Of a DNA stretch of 64,000 nucleotides, positions 56,109 to 64,000 are shown in pieces. Made by a program: the position numbers and the translations under genes. A model generated the notes under the pieces. That model did no database searches. It saw nothing but the letters and a program-made list of their open reading frames with translations, and was not told the origin of the DNA. Source of the DNA: Nocardioides lianchengensis (GTDB lineage: Bacteria > Actinomycetota > Actinomycetes > Propionibacteriales > Nocardioidaceae); contig NZ_FMZM01000005.1 in the NCBI RefSeq assembly GCF_900101465.1, positions 101,384-165,383 on the forward strand. The letters are read 5' to 3'. How positions within the stretch are numbered: position 1 is the stretch's first letter; every line of letters begins with the position of its first letter.

Positions 56109-57410
56109 TCAGTCGCCGAGCACGCGCCTCAGGTAGTCGTTGGCGAACACCCGGTCCGGGTCGAGTCGGTCGCGCACCGCCAGGAACTCCTCGAAGCGCG
56201 GGTACGCCGGCGCGAGGTCGGCCGCGGTGCGGGTGTGCACCTTGCCCCAGTGCGGTCGGCCGTCGTGGGCGCGCAGGATCGGCTCGAGGAGGTCGAAGTA
56301 GGCGCGGTGGTCGGCGTCGCGGTGGGTGTGGAAGGCCAGGTAGAACGAGTCCCGGCCGGACGCGGTCGACAGCGCGACGTCGTCGGCGGGGGCGGTGCGG
56401 ATCTCCACGGGGAAGCTGATCCGCAGCCCGCTGGACTCGAGGGCGGCCCGCGCCTCGCGGAGCACCGACAGCCCGGCCTCGCGCGGGACGGCGTACTCCA
56501 TCTCGCGGAAGACGACGTCGCGCCGGGCCGTGAAGACCCGGTGGGCGGCGTCGCTGTAGGTGCGGGCGCCCATCAACCGCGCGTTGACCCGGTTGACCCG
56601 CGGGATCGCGGCGGGGACCTTGTTGAGCACCCGGCAGAGCGCGCCGAAGGCGTGGTTCTGCAGGAAGTCGTCGTCGAACCAGGCACGGGCGGCCGAGAGC
56701 GGCTCCGCCTCGGCCACCGGTACGTCGAGCCGCTCGTTGCGCTTGACCGACATCCGGTCGGTGTGGGGGAACCAGTACATGTCGACGTGGTGGCTCTCGG
56801 CCGTCATCTGGTCGAAGGAGCCGAGCGCCTCGTCCCACGACATCGGCTGCTCGCTGGCCTCCAGCACGAAGAGCGGCTCCACCTTGAAGGTGACCTGGGT
56901 GAGCACGCCGAGCGCGCCCAGGCCGACCCGGGCGACAGCGAAGACGTCGGGGTTCTCGCTCTCGCTGGCCCGCAGCACCTCGCCGGTGCCGGTCACCAGC
57001 TCCAGCCCGGCCAGCTGTGCGGCCAGACCCGCCGCGATCCCGCCGGTGCCGTGGGTGCCGGTCGAGGTCGCGCCGGCCAGGGTCTGCTCGGCGATGTCGC
57101 CCATGTTGTGCAGGCTCAGCCCGAGCTGCTCGAGGCCGGCGTTGAGAACCTTCAGCTGGGTGCCGGCGAGCGCGGTGACGGTCATCGCCTCGCGGTCGAC
57201 GCCGACGATGCCGGTCATCGCGCCGGGCCGCAGCATGGTGTGCTCGGGCGCGGAGATCGCGGTGAAGCTGTGGCCGGTGCCGACCATCTTGACCGTCGAC
57301 CGGTCCTCGCGGGCCCGCTCGACCTCGGCGACGACCTCGGCGACGGACCCCGGCGTGACCGTCCGGGCGGGACGTGCGGACTCCAGGCCCGACCAGTTGC
57401 TCCACTCCAC
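56109..57410 (-). CDS. FAD-dependent sugar-1,4-lactone oxidase family protein
   Basis: The 433-residue protein has an N-terminal FAD_binding_4 domain (SVAEVVAEVERAREDRSTVKMVGTGHSFT, then GATSTGTHGTGGIAAGLAAQL) and a C-terminal ALO (arabinono-lactone oxidase) domain ending VFANDYLRRVLGD. L-gulonolactone and D-arabinono-1,4-lactone oxidases share this layout; an actinobacterial homologue acts on L-gulono-lactone. The acceptor here is not known. It ends 16 bp after the REP cluster. Confidence 0.87.
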   Translation of the reverse strand: MEWSNWSGLESARPARTVTPGSVAEVVAEVERAREDRSTVKMVGTGHSFTAISAPEHTMLRPGAMTGIVGVDREAMTVTALAGTQLKVLNAGLEQLGLSLHNMGDIAEQTLAGATSTGTHGTGGIAAGLAAQLAGLELVTGTGEVLRASESENPDVFAVARVGLGALGVLTQVTFKVEPLFVLEASEQPMSWDEALGSFDQMTAESHHVDMYWFPHTDRMSVKRNERLDVPVAEAEPLSAARAWFDDDFLQNHAFGALCRVLNKVPAAIPRVNRVNARLMGARTYSDAAHRVFTARRDVVFREMEYAVPREAGLSVLREARAALESSGLRISFPVEIRTAPADDVALSTASGRDSFYLAFHTHRDADHRAYFDLLEPILRAHDGRPHWGKVHTRTAADLAPAYPRFEEFLAVRDRLDPDRVFANDYLRRVLGD

Positions 57411-57428
57411 GACGCGCAGCGTAGTCAG

Positions 57429-59105
57429 TCAGCTCCCGTGGAGCAGGTGCGCCCGGCCGTGCCGCTCGAACTCGGTGGCCAGCGCGGCCGTCCGGTCGGC
57501 GGTGAGCGGGCGGTAGGCGCCGTCGACCCGCTCGAAGACCGGGTCGTCGCCGGACCAGAGCCGCCGGCGCAGCGCGGGCTTGTCGACCTTGCGGGTCGCG
57601 GTCGTGGGGAGGTCTTGGGTGATGCGCAGGAACCGGGGTGCCCACTTCGTGCCGAGGTCGCGCTGGGCGTCGAGGAAGGTCGCGAAGCCGGCGACGTCGA
57701 ATCCGGCCGGGTCGTCCGCGACCTGGAGGGTGGCCATCACCTGGTCTCCGGTGCGCGGGTCGGGTACGGCGTAGACCGCGGCCACCGCGACGTCCGGCCG
57801 GCGGGCCAGGATCCGCTCGACCGGGGCGGCGGCGAAGTTCTCCGAGTCGACCCGCAGCCAGTCCGCCGTACGGCCGGCGAACCAGAACCAGCCGTCCTGG
57901 TCGCGGTAGGCGAGGTCGCCGGTCCAGTAGTCGCCACCGCGCACCCGCTCCGCGGCCGCCTCCGGGTTGCGGTAGTAGCCCTCGAACCGGGCGGCGGCGT
58001 CGATCCCCACGATCTCGCCGATCGCCTCGTCGGCGTTGAGCAGCCGGCCGTCGGGGGAGAACCGGGCCGGCGGGCAGACCGAGCCGTCGGGGGCCAGCAC
58101 CTCCGCGGCGTACCCGGTCTGGGGGAGTCCGAGCGCACCCGGGGGAGTCCCGTCGACCGGGCGGATGGCGACGGCGCCCTCCGAGGAGCCGTAGGACTCG
58201 ACGACCGGGCAGCCGAAGCGGCGCTCGAACTCCGCGCGGTCGCGGGCCGAGGCCTCGGTGCCGAAGGCGACCCGCAGCCGGTTGTCCCGCTCGCCGGGGT
58301 GCTCAGGCCGGCTCAGGACGTAGGCGAGGGAGCGACCGACGTAGTTGACGTAGGTGGCACCGAAGCGCTGCAGGTCCGGGAGGAAGCCCGAGGCCGAGAA
58401 CCGGCGGCGGGTGGCGAAGGCCGCGCCGCGGCGCAGGCACGGCCCCCACGAGGCCATCAGGGCGTTGCCGTGGAACATCGGCATCGCGTTGTAGGCGACG
58501 TCGTCGCGCTCGAGGACGAGCGGGTTGAGCTGGACGATCATCGCCATCCGGCCGGTCGAGCAGACCACCGCCTTCGGCGCGCCCGTCGAGCCGGACGTGA
58601 AGAGCAACAGCAGTCGGGTGGTCGGGTCCAGGGCCTCCGGCGTCGCCGTCACCTCGGCGCCGGCGTGGCCGGCCAGCAGGGCGTCGTACTCCTCGGAGCC
58701 GGCGACCAGCACCCGAGCGGCCCCGTGATCGAGGCCGGCGAGCAGGGAGAGGTGCTCGGGTGCGGACACGATCGTGTCGACGTCGGTGGAGCGGATGTCG
58801 GTCGCCAGCTCGGCGCCGCGGCGCGTGGGGTTGATGCCGACGACACTCGCCCCGCAGAGCGCGGCGCCCGCGACGAGGAAGAGGTACTCGGGCGAGTTGT
58901 CGAGCAGGACGCCGACGTGCCAGGGCCGGCCCTCGGGCCGCAGGTGCCGCAGGACCGCGGCCCGGACCGCCGCTTCGGCGAGCAGCTCGCGGTAGCTCCA
59001 GCGCCGGTCCTCGAAGAGCAGCGCGGTCGCGTCGTCGGCCGCGCGGGCGAGGAGGATCCCGGCCAGGGTGGGGTGCTCGATCGGTGGCAGTGTGGTCTGC
59101 GTCAC
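57429..59105 (-). CDS. Acyl-CoA synthetase/AMP-binding protein (FATP/FadD-like)
   Basis: The 558-residue ANL-family enzyme has the P-loop [39 protein letters not shown], the hinge Asp region [33 protein letters not shown] and the C-terminal catalytic Lys in [14 protein letters not shown]. The short length and FATP-type motif order suggest a long- or very-long-chain acyl-CoA or steroid-side-chain ligase. GTG 59105, 7 nt after TAGGTT, is probably leaderless. It follows the lactone oxidase gene in reverse orientation by 18 bp. Confidence 0.88.
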   Translation of the reverse strand: MTQTTLPPIEHPTLAGILLARAADDATALLFEDRRWSYRELLAEAAVRAAVLRHLRPEGRPWHVGVLLDNSPEYLFLVAGAALCGASVVGINPTRRGAELATDIRSTDVDTIVSAPEHLSLLAGLDHGAARVLVAGSEEYDALLAGHAGAEVTATPEALDPTTRLLLLFTSGSTGAPKAVVCSTGRMAMIVQLNPLVLERDDVAYNAMPMFHGNALMASWGPCLRRGAAFATRRRFSASGFLPDLQRFGATYVNYVGRSLAYVLSRPEHPGERDNRLRVAFGTEASARDRAEFERRFGCPVVESYGSSEGAVAIRPVDGTPPGALGLPQTGYAAEVLAPDGSVCPPARFSPDGRLLNADEAIGEIVGIDAAARFEGYYRNPEAAAERVRGGDYWTGDLAYRDQDGWFWFAGRTADWLRVDSENFAAAPVERILARRPDVAVAAVYAVPDPRTGDQVMATLQVADDPAGFDVAGFATFLDAQRDLGTKWAPRFLRITQDLPTTATRKVDKPALRRRLWSGDDPVFERVDGAYRPLTADRTAALATEFERHGRAHLLHGS

Positions 59106-59112
59106 GCCGCCG

Positions 59113-59118
59113 AACCTA
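59113..59118 (-). promoter_or_regulatory. Leaderless -10 box (TAGGTT) for the acyl-CoA synthetase gene
   Basis: On the minus strand TAGGTT is followed by 7 nt and GTG 59105. It overlaps the last codons of the neighbouring MFS gene. Confidence 0.5.
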
Positions 59119-60306
59119 CGTCGTGCGCCCCTGCCGCGGGAGGGCCAGCGCGGCCAGGGCGGCGAGCACGCCCGCGCCGGCGCTGACGAGGTACGCCGCC
59201 GACGCCCCGTGGTGGTCCACCACGAAGCCGCTGAGCGCCGCACCCGGGGCCACCCCGGCGACCAGGCCGGTGTGCAGGACGGCCAGGCCCTCGGTCATCC
59301 GGGGCCGCGGCAGGACCTGCTCGGCCATCGAGAGCGTGGCGACCAGGGTCGGGGCGGTGGCCGAGCCCCCGACCAGCAGCAGCACGGCCATCGTCCACAT
59401 CGAGTCGACCAGGAACAGCGGGAGCATCGACACCGCCATGGCGAGCGCCCCGACCCGGACCCGGTACGACGGGCCGCGACGCCAGCTGACCGCGCCGGTG
59501 ACGACGCCCGACAGCAGGCTGCCGAGCGCCCAGACAGCCAGCAGCGCGCCGGCGTACGCCTCGGCGCCCCGCTCCTCCGAGAACGCCACGGTCGTGACCT
59601 CGGCCGCGCCGAACAGCACCCCGAGCCCGACGCTGACCACGGTCAGCGGCGCCACGGTGCGCCAGGGCATCGCCGGGCGCGGCCCGGTGGCGTGGTCGTG
59701 CACGTGGGTCGGCGGCTCGGTGGCGTGCTGCCGGGCCAGCCCGAGGCAGCCGACCAGCCCGCTCACCACGGCGACCGCGAGGCCGACCACGGGGTCGACG
59801 GTGGTCGCCAGGACGGTCGCGAGGATCGGGCCGACGACGAAGACGACCTCGTCGAGGACCGCCTCGAGCGCGAAGGCGGTCTGCACGTCGGTGGACCGGT
59901 CGAGGACGTGCGACCAGCGGGCGCGCACGCACGAGCCGACCTGGGGGAGCGTCGCGCCCGCCACGGCGGCCAGGACGTACGTCGCCGCCCGCGGCCAGTC
60001 CTCCTGCACCGACCAGACGAGCAGCGCCATGGCGACGCTGAACAGCGTGGCGGCCACGGTGAGCACCAGGCGCTGGCCGAGGCGGTCGAGCAGCCGGCCC
60101 TGGGCGATGGCCAGGCCGGCGCCGGCCACGGTGTAGGTGGCGGTCACGGTGCCGGCGACGCCGTACGAGCCGGACTGGTCCTCGACGAGCAGCACGATGC
60201 CGAGGCCGACCATCGAGATGGGAAGGCGGGCGACCAGCCCGGCGAGGCTGAACCGGGCGGTGCCGGGCTGCGCGAGCACCCGGCGGTACGACGTGAGAGC
60301 GGCCAT
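59116..60306 (-). CDS. MFS transporter (12-helix)
   Basis: The 396-residue protein has the two halves of a major facilitator, with [13 protein letters not shown] as a degenerate motif A and conserved helices with Gly/Pro. A His/Pro-containing loop ([21 protein letters not shown]) joins the halves. Substrate unknown. TACCTT lies 9 nt before ATG 60306, so the mRNA may also be leaderless. It is divergent from hemH. Confidence 0.88.
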   Translation of the reverse strand: MAALTSYRRVLAQPGTARFSLAGLVARLPISMVGLGIVLLVEDQSGSYGVAGTVTATYTVAGAGLAIAQGRLLDRLGQRLVLTVAATLFSVAMALLVWSVQEDWPRAATYVLAAVAGATLPQVGSCVRARWSHVLDRSTDVQTAFALEAVLDEVVFVVGPILATVLATTVDPVVGLAVAVVSGLVGCLGLARQHATEPPTHVHDHATGPRPAMPWRTVAPLTVVSVGLGVLFGAAEVTTVAFSEERGAEAYAGALLAVWALGSLLSGVVTGAVSWRRGPSYRVRVGALAMAVSMLPLFLVDSMWTMAVLLLVGGSATAPTLVATLSMAEQVLPRPRMTEGLAVLHTGLVAGVAPGAALSGFVVDHHGASAAYLVSAGAGVLAALAALALPRQGRTT

Positions 60307-60360
60307 GGCAGTCGCAAGGTAGAGCGCGGGAGCGCCGCCCAGCCAATTCGCACGCCTCCC

Positions 60361-60366
60361 TACGAT
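60361..60366 (+). promoter_or_regulatory. Leaderless -10 box (TACGAT) for hemH
   Basis: TACGAT ends 6 nt before ATG 60373, with no Shine-Dalgarno sequence. Confidence 0.55.
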
Positions 60367-60372
60367 GGCGAC

Positions 60373-61473
60373 ATGCCAACCGATGCCCCCGACGTCTCGC
60401 CGTACGACGCCCTGCTCCTGGTCTCCTTCGGCGGACCCGAGGCGCCCGAGGACGTCGTCCCCTTCCTCGAGAACGTGACCCGCGGCCGGGGCATCCCGCG
60501 CGAGCGGCTCGAGGAGGTCGGCGAGCACTACTTCCTCTTCGGCGGGAAGTCGCCGATCAACGACCAGAACCGCGAGTTCCTGGCCGGGCTGCGCACGGAC
60601 CTCGCCGCGGCCGGGATCGACCTGCCGGTCTACTGGGGCAACCGCAACTGGGACCCCTACCTCACCGACACGCTCGCGCAGATGGCCGCCGACGGGGTGA
60701 CCCGGGCCGCCTGCTTCGTCACCAGCGCCTACTCGTCGTACTCCTCGTGCCGGCAGTACCGCGAGAACCTCTTCGACGCCGTCGACGGGCTGGACGGCGC
60801 GCCGCGGCTGGACAAGCTGCGCCACTACTTCAACCACCCGGGCTTCGTGGAGCCGGTCGTCGACGGCGTGCTGGCGGCGCTCGCCGACCTGCCCGAGGAG
60901 GCCCGCGCCGGCGCCCACCTCGCCTTCGTCACCCACTCGATCCCGCTGTCGATGAACGACGCCTCCGGCCCGCCGGAGCAGGGCGGCGGGGCCTACGTCA
61001 CGCAGCACCTCGACGTGGCCGCGACCGTCGTGGCCCGGGTCGCCGAGGAGACGGGGGTCGAGCACCCGCACGAGCTGGTCTACTGCTCGCGCTCGGGTGC
61101 CCCGCACATCCCGTGGCTGGAGCCCGATGTCAACGACCACCTCACGTCGCTGCACGAGGCCGGTGCGCCGGCCGTGGTGATGGTGCCGGTGGGCTTCGTC
61201 TCCGACCACATGGAGGTCATCTACGACCTCGACACCGAGGCGCTGGCCACGGCCGAGGAGCTGGGGCTGCCCGCCCGCCGCTCGGCGACCGCCGGCACCG
61301 ACCCGCGCTTCGTCGCGGCCGTGCGCGACCTGCTCCTGGAGCGGGCCGCGGTCGAGCGGGGCCAGGAGGTCGCCCGCGCGTCGACCGGGGCGATCGGGCC
61401 GATGTGGGACGCCTGCCCCGTGGGCTGCTGCGCCAACGCCCGCGCCGACAAGCCGACGCTGTGCGGAGCATGA
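60373..61473 (+). CDS. hemH: Ferrochelatase (coproporphyrin ferrochelatase, CpfC-type)
   Basis: The 366-residue enzyme inserts iron into a porphyrin; in actinobacteria the substrate is usually coproporphyrin [28 protein letters not shown] starts it. The catalytic His lies in [12 protein letters not shown] and the metal-side Glu in [15 protein letters not shown]. The C-terminus [18 protein letters not shown] with an internal Cys ([10 protein letters not shown]) fits the 2Fe-2S ligands known in actinobacterial ferrochelatases. TACGAT ends 6 nt before ATG 60373. The stop overlaps suhB (ATGA). Confidence 0.96.
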   Translation: MPTDAPDVSPYDALLLVSFGGPEAPEDVVPFLENVTRGRGIPRERLEEVGEHYFLFGGKSPINDQNREFLAGLRTDLAAAGIDLPVYWGNRNWDPYLTDTLAQMAADGVTRAACFVTSAYSSYSSCRQYRENLFDAVDGLDGAPRLDKLRHYFNHPGFVEPVVDGVLAALADLPEEARAGAHLAFVTHSIPLSMNDASGPPEQGGGAYVTQHLDVAATVVARVAEETGVEHPHELVYCSRSGAPHIPWLEPDVNDHLTSLHEAGAPAVVMVPVGFVSDHMEVIYDLDTEALATAEELGLPARRSATAGTDPRFVAAVRDLLLERAAVERGQEVARASTGAIGPMWDACPVGCCANARADKPTLCGA

Positions 61474-62288
61474 GCTCTCCGACAGGTCAGGAGCTCGCGG
61501 CCCTGGCGCTCGACGTGGCCCGGCAGGCCGCCGAGCTGGTCCGCGCCCGGCGCGCCGCCGGGGTCTCGGTCGCCGCGACCAAGTCCAGCGACGTGGACGT
61601 CGTGACCGAGGCCGACCGGGCCAGCGAGGAGCTGATCCGCGCGCTGCTGCGGGCGCAGCGCCCCGACGACGCGTTCCTGGGCGAGGAGGGCGACGACGTC
61701 GCCGGCACCTCGGGGGTGCGCTGGATCGTCGACCCGATCGACGGCACCGTGAACTTCCTCTACGGCATCCCGCAGTACGCCGTCTCGATCGCCGTCGAGG
61801 TCGACGGAGCGGTCGTCGCGGGGGTGGTCCTCAACGTCGCCACCGGCACCGAGCACGTCGCCCACCGCGAACTGGACGGCCGGCCGCTGGCGACCCGTGA
61901 CGGCGAGCCGGTGCGGCCGCGCGTCGCCGTACCCCTGGACAAGACGCTGATCGCGACCGGGTTCTCCTACGACCGCGAGGTACGACGAGCGCAGGTCACC
62001 GCCTGGCTCGACCTGCTGCCGCGGATCCGCGACATCCGGCGGCTCGGCTCCTGCGCCCTCGACCTCTGCGGGGTGGCCGACGGCACCGTCGACGCCTACG
62101 TCGAGGAGGGCGTCAACCTGTGGGACCACGCGGCCGGCGCCCTGGTGGCCGAGGCCGCCGGGGCGCGCTGGGAGCTCCTGGTCGGCGCCGGGGGACTGAG
62201 CCTCATCGTGTGTGCTCCGGCACCTTCGTACGACGAGCTCCACGCGGCCGTGGTGTCCGCAGGGTTCGCCGCCGAGGAGGGGGAATAG
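61470..62288 (+). CDS. suhB: Inositol monophosphatase family protein
   Basis: The 272-residue enzyme hydrolyses inositol-1-phosphate or related sugar phosphates. Metal sites are Glu in [20 protein letters not shown] (DPIDGT) and NLWDHAAG (Asp). Actinobacteria need inositol for mycothiol and phosphatidylinositol. It is translationally coupled to hemH (ATGA overlap) and its last codons contain the SigR-type promoter of the DUF4193 gene. Confidence 0.93.
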   Translation: MSSPTGQELAALALDVARQAAELVRARRAAGVSVAATKSSDVDVVTEADRASEELIRALLRAQRPDDAFLGEEGDDVAGTSGVRWIVDPIDGTVNFLYGIPQYAVSIAVEVDGAVVAGVVLNVATGTEHVAHRELDGRPLATRDGEPVRPRVAVPLDKTLIATGFSYDREVRRAQVTAWLDLLPRIRDIRRLGSCALDLCGVADGTVDAYVEEGVNLWDHAAGALVAEAAGARWELLVGAGGLSLIVCAPAPSYDELHAAVVSAGFAAEEGE

Positions 62289-62308
62289 CCGCTCAGCGGA
62301 CGGCGTTG
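62281..62308 (+). promoter_or_regulatory. SigR-type ECF promoter before the DUF4193 gene
   Basis: GGGAAT (62281-62286), 17 bp, then CGTTG (62304-62308), identical in elements and spacing to those at 11408-11436 and 34021-34048. It overlaps the suhB stop codon and would start transcription near 62315, about 128 nt before ATG 62443. Confidence 0.75.
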
Positions 62309-62442
62309 TGGGGGCGCATCACCCGACCGGTGTGCGCTCGAGGGGGCGCATGGTGCACAATCTGGCGCCGACGACGTGAGCCGACGCGGCTCGCGGGTGA
62401 CCGGTACACGGGGCAGCACAGACGAGGGGAGTGAGTGACGCT

Positions 62443-62733
62443 ATGGCGACCGACTACGACGCACCGCGCAAGAACGAGGAAGACCAGTCCGAGGAGAGCA
62501 TCGAAGAGCTCAAGGCGCGACGTCACGACAAGAACTCCGGCAAGGTCGACGAGGACGAGACCGAGGCGGCCGAGTCCTTCGAGCTCCCCGGTGCTGACCT
62601 GTCCCACGAGGAGCTCGCGGTCGAGGTGAAGCCGAAGCAGGACGACGAGTTCACCTGCATGAGCTGCTTCCTGGTCCACCACCGGTCGCAGCTGGCCGAC
62701 GAGAAGAAGATGATCTGCCGCGACTGCGCCTGA
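62443..62733 (+). CDS. DUF4193 family protein (96 aa)
   Basis: The actinobacterial DUF4193 family: MATDYDAPRKNEEDQSEESIEELKARRH, an acidic middle and a C-terminal CMSCFLVHHRSQLA...CRDC zinc-ribbon-like Cys pair. Function unknown, but it is conserved beside the suhB/dut genes. I chose ATG 62443; GTG 62431 is too close to its GGGGA. An ECF SigR-type promoter lies upstream and a terminator downstream, so it is a separately regulated single gene. Confidence 0.9.
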   Translation: MATDYDAPRKNEEDQSEESIEELKARRHDKNSGKVDEDETEAAESFELPGADLSHEELAVEVKPKQDDEFTCMSCFLVHHRSQLADEKKMICRDCA

Positions 62734-62750
62734 TCCAGGACGCGACGCGC

Positions 62751-62784
62751 GAAGGCCGCGACCCCCTCGGGGGTCGCGGCCTTC
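62751..62784 (+). terminator. Terminator hairpin after the DUF4193 gene
   Basis: A perfect 16-bp stem (62751-62766 with 62769-62784) with a minimal loop, 17 bp past the stop. It also faces the convergent DUF4235 gene. Confidence 0.85.
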
Positions 62785-62811
62785 TGTCGTGTCGGGGCCT
62801 GTCGCCGGGTT

Positions 62812-63102
62812 CTACTCGCCGTCGCGGCGCAGCTCGGGCGGCAGATGACCCGTGGAGCGTGCGTAGTACGACGCCGCCCGCCGCTGGGCGAGCATCCGGG
62901 CGAGGCCGACCAGCACGCCGCTGGTGACCGCCCAGGCGACCGCCTCCCAGATCTCGACGTCGGGGTCGGCGGGGTTCTCCGGGGGCTTCCTCCCGGTCGT
63001 CACCTTCCAGGTGGCGTCAGCGGCCTTCTTCGCCAGTGCCGCGGCCCCGAGGGCCGAGACGAGGGAGAAGGCCGACCAGATCTTGGAGCTGTCCTTGGCC
63101 AT
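62812..63102 (-). CDS. DUF4235 domain-containing membrane protein
   Basis: The 96-residue protein has two hydrophobic helices (WSAFSLVSALGAAALAKKAAD and WEAVAWAVTSGVLVGLARMLAQRR) joined by a basic loop with GRKPPENPADPD, typical of actinobacterial DUF4235. Function unknown. It lies 9 bp downstream of the DUF3093 gene on the same strand, and the two are likely cotranscribed. Confidence 0.88.
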   Translation of the reverse strand: MAKDSSKIWSAFSLVSALGAAALAKKAADATWKVTTGRKPPENPADPDVEIWEAVAWAVTSGVLVGLARMLAQRRAASYYARSTGHLPPELRRDGE

Positions 63103-63111
63103 GGCAGGACA

Positions 63112-63588
63112 TTACCCAGCGGTCGGAGCGTCAGACAGCGAGGCCAGGGCCTTGGCCAGCTCGTCGGGACGACGGGTGCTCAGCAGCCAGTACGGCGCCG
63201 GGTCGGCCGGGTCGGTGATGGCGACCCGGACCGCGCGCTTCAGGTAGGGCCGCAGGAGCAAGTAGGCGCGGGCGTCGGCGTCGCGACCGGCCGCCCGGTG
63301 GGCCTCCTCGGGGTCCAGGGCCTCGACCGCCCCGAGGTGCCGGGCCTCGATCCGCGCCCGCCCGGCCCGCAGCACACCGTCGTGGACGCTGATCCGGGCC
63401 GACCCGTAGGCCAGGAACAGGGACGACACGAGCACGGCCACGACACCGGTGGCCGCCCAGGCGGCGGCCTCGGGGAGGGCCGCCAGGACGGCGAGCCAGA
63501 GGCTCGCGGTGAACATGAACCCCTGCACCCACCAGCGCAGCGGGACGCCGAGGCGCTCGTCGTAGCCGGGGGCAGGGGAGTCGGGCAC
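63112..63588 (-). CDS. DUF3093 domain-containing membrane protein
   Basis: The 158-residue protein has two membrane helices near the N-terminus ([21 protein letters not shown] and [19 protein letters not shown]) and a cytoplasmic PH-like domain with [40 protein letters not shown], as in DUF3093. GTG 63588. It is divergent from dut by 37 bp, a conserved actinobacterial pairing. Confidence 0.88.
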   Translation of the reverse strand: MPDSPAPGYDERLGVPLRWWVQGFMFTASLWLAVLAALPEAAAWAATGVVAVLVSSLFLAYGSARISVHDGVLRAGRARIEARHLGAVEALDPEEAHRAAGRDADARAYLLLRPYLKRAVRVAITDPADPAPYWLLSTRRPDELAKALASLSDAPTAG

Positions 63589-63613
63589 GAGGAGAGTTTC
63601 CCATCCCGGTCGG

Positions 63614-63619
63614 TACGCT
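63614..63619 (+). promoter_or_regulatory. Leaderless -10 box (TACGCT) for dut
   Basis: TACGCT ends 6 nt before GTG 63626, again without a Shine-Dalgarno sequence. Confidence 0.55.
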
Positions 63620-63625
63620 CCGCGA

Positions 63626-64000
63626 GTGCCCCACCCCGACCTCGACGTGCAGGTGCTGCGTCTCGACCCCGACCTCCCGCTGCCGTCGTACGCCCACCCC
63701 GGCGACGCCGGCGCCGACCTCCTCACGACCGTCGACGTGACGCTGGCGCCGGGGGAGCGGGCGCTGGTTCCGACCGGCGTGGCCCTCGCCCTCCCGGACG
63801 GGTACGTCGCCCTCGTGCACCCGCGGTCCGGCCTCGCGGCCCGGCACGGGCTGTCGATCGTGAACACCCCGGGCACCGTCGACGCCGGCTACCGGGGCGA
63901 GATCAAGGTGCTCCTGGTCAACCACGACCCGGCCGAGCCGATCGAGCTGCGGCGGGGCGACCGGATCGCCCAGCTCGTCGTCCAGCGGTTCGAACGGGCC
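63626..64000 (+). CDS. dut: dUTP diphosphatase (partial, runs off right edge)
   Basis: Trimeric dUTPase hydrolyses dUTP to dUMP and PPi, keeping uracil out of DNA and feeding dTMP synthesis. Motifs 1-4 are visible: [33 protein letters not shown] and [11 protein letters not shown]. Motif 5 (Phe/Gly-rich tail) lies beyond base 64000. Only 125 codons are in the window. GTG 63626 with TACGCT 6 nt upstream fits a leaderless start. Confidence 0.95.
   Translation, partial: MPHPDLDVQVLRLDPDLPLPSYAHPGDAGADLLTTVDVTLAPGERALVPTGVALALPDGYVALVHPRSGLAARHGLSIVNTPGTVDAGYRGEIKVLLVNHDPAEPIELRRGDRIAQLVVQRFERA

Overview
The window is very GC-rich, densely coded DNA from a high-GC Gram-positive actinobacterium, most likely Nocardioides or a close relative in Propionibacteriales. 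This is inferred from gene content and style, not from a database search. Supporting evidence: primary and secondary sigma-70 factors of HrdB/SigB type, SepH, actinobacteria-restricted DUF families (DUF4192, DUF4193, DUF4235, DUF3093, DUF5998, DUF7455), a ferrochelatase with a C-terminal cysteine cluster, an LprG/P55-like pair, SigR-type promoters, many leaderless starts, and REP-like palindromes whose outer arms read GGTTGAGGTGC or GGTCGAGTAG. The run rpoD ... hemH-suhB-DUF4193-DUF4235-DUF3093-dut resembles the sigA-to-dut neighbourhood of other actinobacteria. I see no tRNA, rRNA, CRISPR, transposase or prophage gene.

Layout. 1-2985 (minus) is the 5' part of a secreted Asp-rich calcium-binding-repeat protein with perfect 183-bp tandem repeats; it runs off the left edge. 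3.4-11.4 kb: rpsA, a GlxA-type AraC regulator, an ABC exporter divergent from a MarR regulator, coaE, small hypothetical genes and a SigB-like sigma factor with a SigR-type promoter. 11.5-21.2 kb (minus): oligopeptidase B, then an amine/ammonium assimilation run (amt, type III glutamine synthetase, class II amidotransferase, GXGXG protein, FMN glutamate-synthase-like protein, sarcosine-oxidase-like flavoenzyme, XRE-cupin regulator). 21.7-33.7 kb: dinB, DUF4192, two glutamate-cysteine-ligase-family genes, universal stress protein, a gene remnant, HhH-GPD repair protein, rpoD, secreted hydrolase, EamA permease.

33.7-42.5 kb: DUF7455 protein, type IIA topoisomerase B subunit (apparently started at ATC), beta-carbonic anhydrase, and a minus-strand operon of the topoisomerase A subunit, LprG-like lipoprotein and P55-like MFS transporter. 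42.5-53.9 kb: GNAT/acyl-CoA-synthetase-like acetyltransferase, DUF5998, phosphodiesterase, thymidine kinase, sulfurtransferase preceded by a coupled 19-codon leader, two-domain fatty acyl reductase, sepH, TRIC channel, and an ECF sigma factor with a membrane partner. 54-64 kb: DrrAB-type ABC exporter, a REP cluster, sugar-lactone oxidase, acyl-CoA synthetase, MFS, hemH, suhB, DUF4193, DUF4235, DUF3093 and dut (cut by the right edge).

How genes work together. Several neighbours are translationally coupled by ATGA/GTGA overlaps (hemH-suhB, drrA-drrB, amidotransferase-GXGXG, flavoenzyme-XRE, LprG-P55). Three exact GGGAAT-N17-CGTTG promoters (before sigB, the DUF7455 gene and the DUF4193 gene) point to one thiol-stress ECF sigma regulon. 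At least ten genes show a TANNNT box 6-7 nt before the start codon, so leaderless translation is common here.
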